From NCBI GenBank assembly GCA_031289855.1, contig JAITOR010000038.1, positions 1-7,438 on the forward strand: a stretch of 7,438 bases of DNA. The letters run 5' to 3'. This document shows, piece by piece, positions 5,753 through 7,438 of this stretch. A program made the translations under genes and the position numbers. The notes below the pieces were generated by a model. That model was given only the letters and a program-made list of their open reading frames with translations, was not told where the DNA came from and did no database searches. Each line of letters begins with the position of its first letter. Position 1 is the first letter of the stretch. The stretch comes from Rickettsiales bacterium (GTDB lineage: Bacteria; Pseudomonadota; Alphaproteobacteria; Rickettsiales; UBA1997).

Positions 5753-6063
5753 AATTTGAAACAATAAAATCAAGGCAAGATATATTAAAAAGTAGAAGAA
5801 TGGCAGAAAAAACAATACAAGGTGAATATGTTTTTGTAATCTTTACTCGTAATACTCTTGACAAAATTCGTTTTTTACCAGTGGTGACAAAAAAAATCAA
5901 TAAACGAGCGGTAATTAGAAATAAATATCGAAGACGAATAAAGGAAATTTTTAGAAAAATGGAATGTAAAGATGGATTTGATTATCAAATAATAGCAAAA
6001 AGTCTCATTTCAAAAAGCGATTTCAAAGGATTAAAAAAAGATATAGAAAAATGCTTTGTTTAA
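5749..6063 (+). CDS. rnpA: ribonuclease P protein component
   Basis: RnpA is the small basic protein that joins the RNase P RNA to remove 5' leaders from tRNA precursors. At 104 residues it is a typical size, and it is Lys/Arg-rich. The family signature is clear: FLPVVTKKINKRAVIRNKYR (42-61) continuing into RRIKEIFR, equivalent to the consensus VSKKV..AV.RNR.KR..RE.FR, whose basic residues contact the RNA. The C-terminal GFDYQIIAK and DFKGLKKDIEK segments match the usual last strand and helix. The start codon overlaps the stop of the Hda-like gene by four bases, with AAGGG nearby acting as a possible ribosome binding site. The usual partner rpmH is not adjacent, nor is yidC downstream; instead the gene runs into convergent pyrG 39 nt away. 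Confidence 0.92.
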   Translation: MKFETIKSRQDILKSRRMAEKTIQGEYVFVIFTRNTLDKIRFLPVVTKKINKRAVIRNKYRRRIKEIFRKMECKDGFDYQIIAKSLISKSDFKGLKKDIEKCFV

Positions 6064-6069
6064 AACACT

Positions 6070-6083
6070 AATTTTGCAAAATT
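6070..6083. repeat. 14-base perfect palindrome in the convergent gap
   Basis: AATTTTGCAAAATT lies in the 39-nt gap between the 3' ends of rnpA and pyrG. As a hairpin it would have almost no loop and only A-T pairs apart from the centre, so it is weak as a terminator. No other terminator structure is seen for either gene; the palindrome might serve both strands or be chance in AT-rich DNA. Confidence 0.3.
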
Positions 6084-6102
6084 GATTTAACTTGTGGTAT
6101 AT

Positions 6103-7438
6103 TTATATTAAAAGTCCTCCTTTAATGCTGGCTTTAATAAACTCGACAAATAAAGGAGCAGGGGCAAATGGTCTTGATTTTAATTCTGGATGATATTGTA
6201 CGGCAACAAAAAATGGATGATTCTTTAATTCAATACATTCCATTAGTTTTTCATTTGGAGAATATCCTGTAAAAAGCATGCCAGCATTTTCGATAATTTC
6301 TCTGTATTTGTTATTGAATTCATATCTGTGTCTATGTCTTTCATAAATTTGTGGAGATTTATAAATTTTTTCCAATAAGCTTCCAGTTTTCAAAAATGCA
6401 GGATATTTTCCTAACCGCATTGTTCCGCCCAAATCCGCATTTTCATCTCTTGTTTCTTTTTTTCCATCTTTTTCAAATTCAGTAATTAAGGAAATTATTG
6501 GTTCACATTCTTTGCCAAATTCAGTTGTGCTTGCATTTTTAATACCCAAAACATTTCTACAAAATTCTATTATGGCCAATTGCATTCCAAAACATATTCC
6601 TAAATATGGAATTCTATGTTCTCTTGCATATTTTATACATAACATCATTCCGTCAGTTCCATCCTCTCCAAAGCCACCAGTCATCAATATTCCATTTATG
6701 TTATTCAATATTTTTAAATCTTTTTCAGTATTTATTTCTCTACCTTCTACCCATACTAATTCAACATCACACCTATTAGCAATTCCACCATGCTTTAATG
6801 CTTCAATTACGGATTTGTAACTCTCTTTTAATGCTGTATATTTGCCAACTACGGCAATTCTAACCTTATGTTGTGGATTTTTTATACTATCAACAATGTT
6901 TTCCCAAACTTTTAAATTGAGCATATTGTTAAAGAGTTTGAAATATTCGCATACCTGCACATCAAGACCAACTTCGTGGTATTTTAAAGGCACTTCGTAT
7001 ATGCTTATGTCAGCATTCATTGCGGGAATAACTCTTTCCTTTTTTACATTACAGAACATGGCAATTTTTGTCAATTCAGCATCAGGAATTTCAATATCTG
7101 CTCTACATAACAAAATATCAGGCTGTATACCCAAATTTTGCAAAGCTTTTACGGAATGTTGAGTGGGTTTAGTTTTTAATTCTTCTGCCATTTTTATGTA
7201 GGGCAAATAAGTTAAATGTATGTAACAAACATTCTCTCGTCCAAAATCATAACCTAATTGTCTAATGCTTTCATAGTATGGTAAACCTTCAATATCACCA
7301 ACCGTTCCACCTATTTCACATAATACAAAATCCACTTGATTGCTATTTTTCAAAATAAATTCTTTAATTACATTGGTTACATGGGGCACGACTTGAACGG
7401 TTTTTCCCAAAAACTCACCTTTTCGTTCTTTATTTATA
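6103..7438 (-). CDS. pyrG: CTP synthase, 5' end beyond the window
   Basis: CTP synthase aminates UTP to CTP using glutamine and ATP in the cytosol, the last step of pyrimidine nucleotide synthesis. The visible 444 residues lack about the first 90-100 of the usual 530-550. The frame runs to the window edge: INKERKGEFLGKTVQVVPH matches the family in mid-domain, so the TTG at 7410 is not a start. The synthetase domain shows EIGGTVGDIE (41-50 of the fragment) and KTKPTQHSVKAL (88-99). The glutamine amidotransferase domain shows KYTALKESYKSVIEALKHGG, TGGFGEDGTDG (253-263, usually PGGFG), the nucleophile Cys 282 in LGICFGMQ, and the His 416/Glu 418 pair in QYHPEL. TMRLGKYP and ERHRHRYEFN are typical. 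All expected active-site residues in the visible part are present, so it should be functional. Convergent with rnpA. Confidence 0.96.
   Translation of the reverse strand, partial: INKERKGEFLGKTVQVVPHVTNVIKEFILKNSNQVDFVLCEIGGTVGDIEGLPYYESIRQLGYDFGRENVCYIHLTYLPYIKMAEELKTKPTQHSVKALQNLGIQPDILLCRADIEIPDAELTKIAMFCNVKKERVIPAMNADISIYEVPLKYHEVGLDVQVCEYFKLFNNMLNLKVWENIVDSIKNPQHKVRIAVVGKYTALKESYKSVIEALKHGGIANRCDVELVWVEGREINTEKDLKILNNINGILMTGGFGEDGTDGMMLCIKYAREHRIPYLGICFGMQLAIIEFCRNVLGIKNASTTEFGKECEPIISLITEFEKDGKKETRDENADLGGTMRLGKYPAFLKTGSLLEKIYKSPQIYERHRHRYEFNNKYREIIENAGMLFTGYSPNEKLMECIELKNHPFFVAVQYHPELKSRPFAPAPLFVEFIKASIKGGLLI

Noticed and set aside
6112..6122. Shine-Dalgarno-like AAAGGAGG on the - strand near the pyrG stop
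   Set aside because: It encodes the last Lys-Gly-Gly residues of pyrG, and no start codon or gene follows on that strand.
6512..7162. Open frames antisense to pyrG
   Set aside because: Shadows within a conserved gene; no start signals or family features.
7408..7410. TTG as a start codon for pyrG
   Set aside because: The frame continues upstream to the window edge with conserved CTP synthase residues (NKERKGEFLGKTVQ), so the real start lies outside.

Overview
The window reads as a chromosome segment of a strongly AT-rich Gram-negative bacterium with a reduced or reducing genome. An alphaproteobacterium of the Rickettsiales type, or a similar intracellular lineage, fits best. The grounds are a DnaA-family protein of the Hda/HdaA kind, an outer-membrane lipid-transport protein (MlaA), poly-A/T-rich coding, weak ribosome binding sites, and a long stretch of decayed genes. 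TGA is used as a stop (end of the hda-like gene), so the code is standard. Taxonomy is inference; no rRNA or other decisive marker is present.

Layout. Positions 1-1126 hold no intact gene but show broken protein-coding remains on the + strand. These are a possible atpC (ATP synthase epsilon) remnant with an internal stop (92-328), an unrecognised helical fragment broken by a frameshift (385-542), a probable MCE-domain (MlaD/PqiB-like) remnant broken by stops and frameshifts (556-914), and an unrecognised terminal fragment (932-1126). Positions 1127-1707 are AT-rich non-coding sequence containing one striking GC-rich hairpin (1295-1354).

From 1708 to 4126 three intact genes lie on the - strand, transcribed right to left: a small TPR-like protein, mlaA (overlapping it by 53 nt) and a divergent metK with its own promoter-like sequence and a clear AAGGAG ribosome binding site. 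A short 49-base divergent gap then leads to a + strand operon of three genes: a degenerate TyrA/prephenate-dehydrogenase-like protein, an Hda-like AAA+ protein and rnpA. Spacing there is 8 nt, then a 4-nt ATGA overlap. Finally pyrG (CTP synthase) runs on the - strand, convergent with rnpA, and its 5' end lies outside the window.

Functionally, most intact genes are core metabolism or information processing: S-adenosylmethionine synthesis, CTP synthesis, the RNase P protein and control of replication initiation. The parts worth attention are the odd members: a MetK far from the usual consensus, a TyrA fold that has lost its cofactor and catalytic motifs, an MlaA without a lipobox, and the graveyard at the left end, which may include a part of the same lipid-transport system as MlaA. 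I do not see a defence system, CRISPR array or mobile element with a recognisable transposase.
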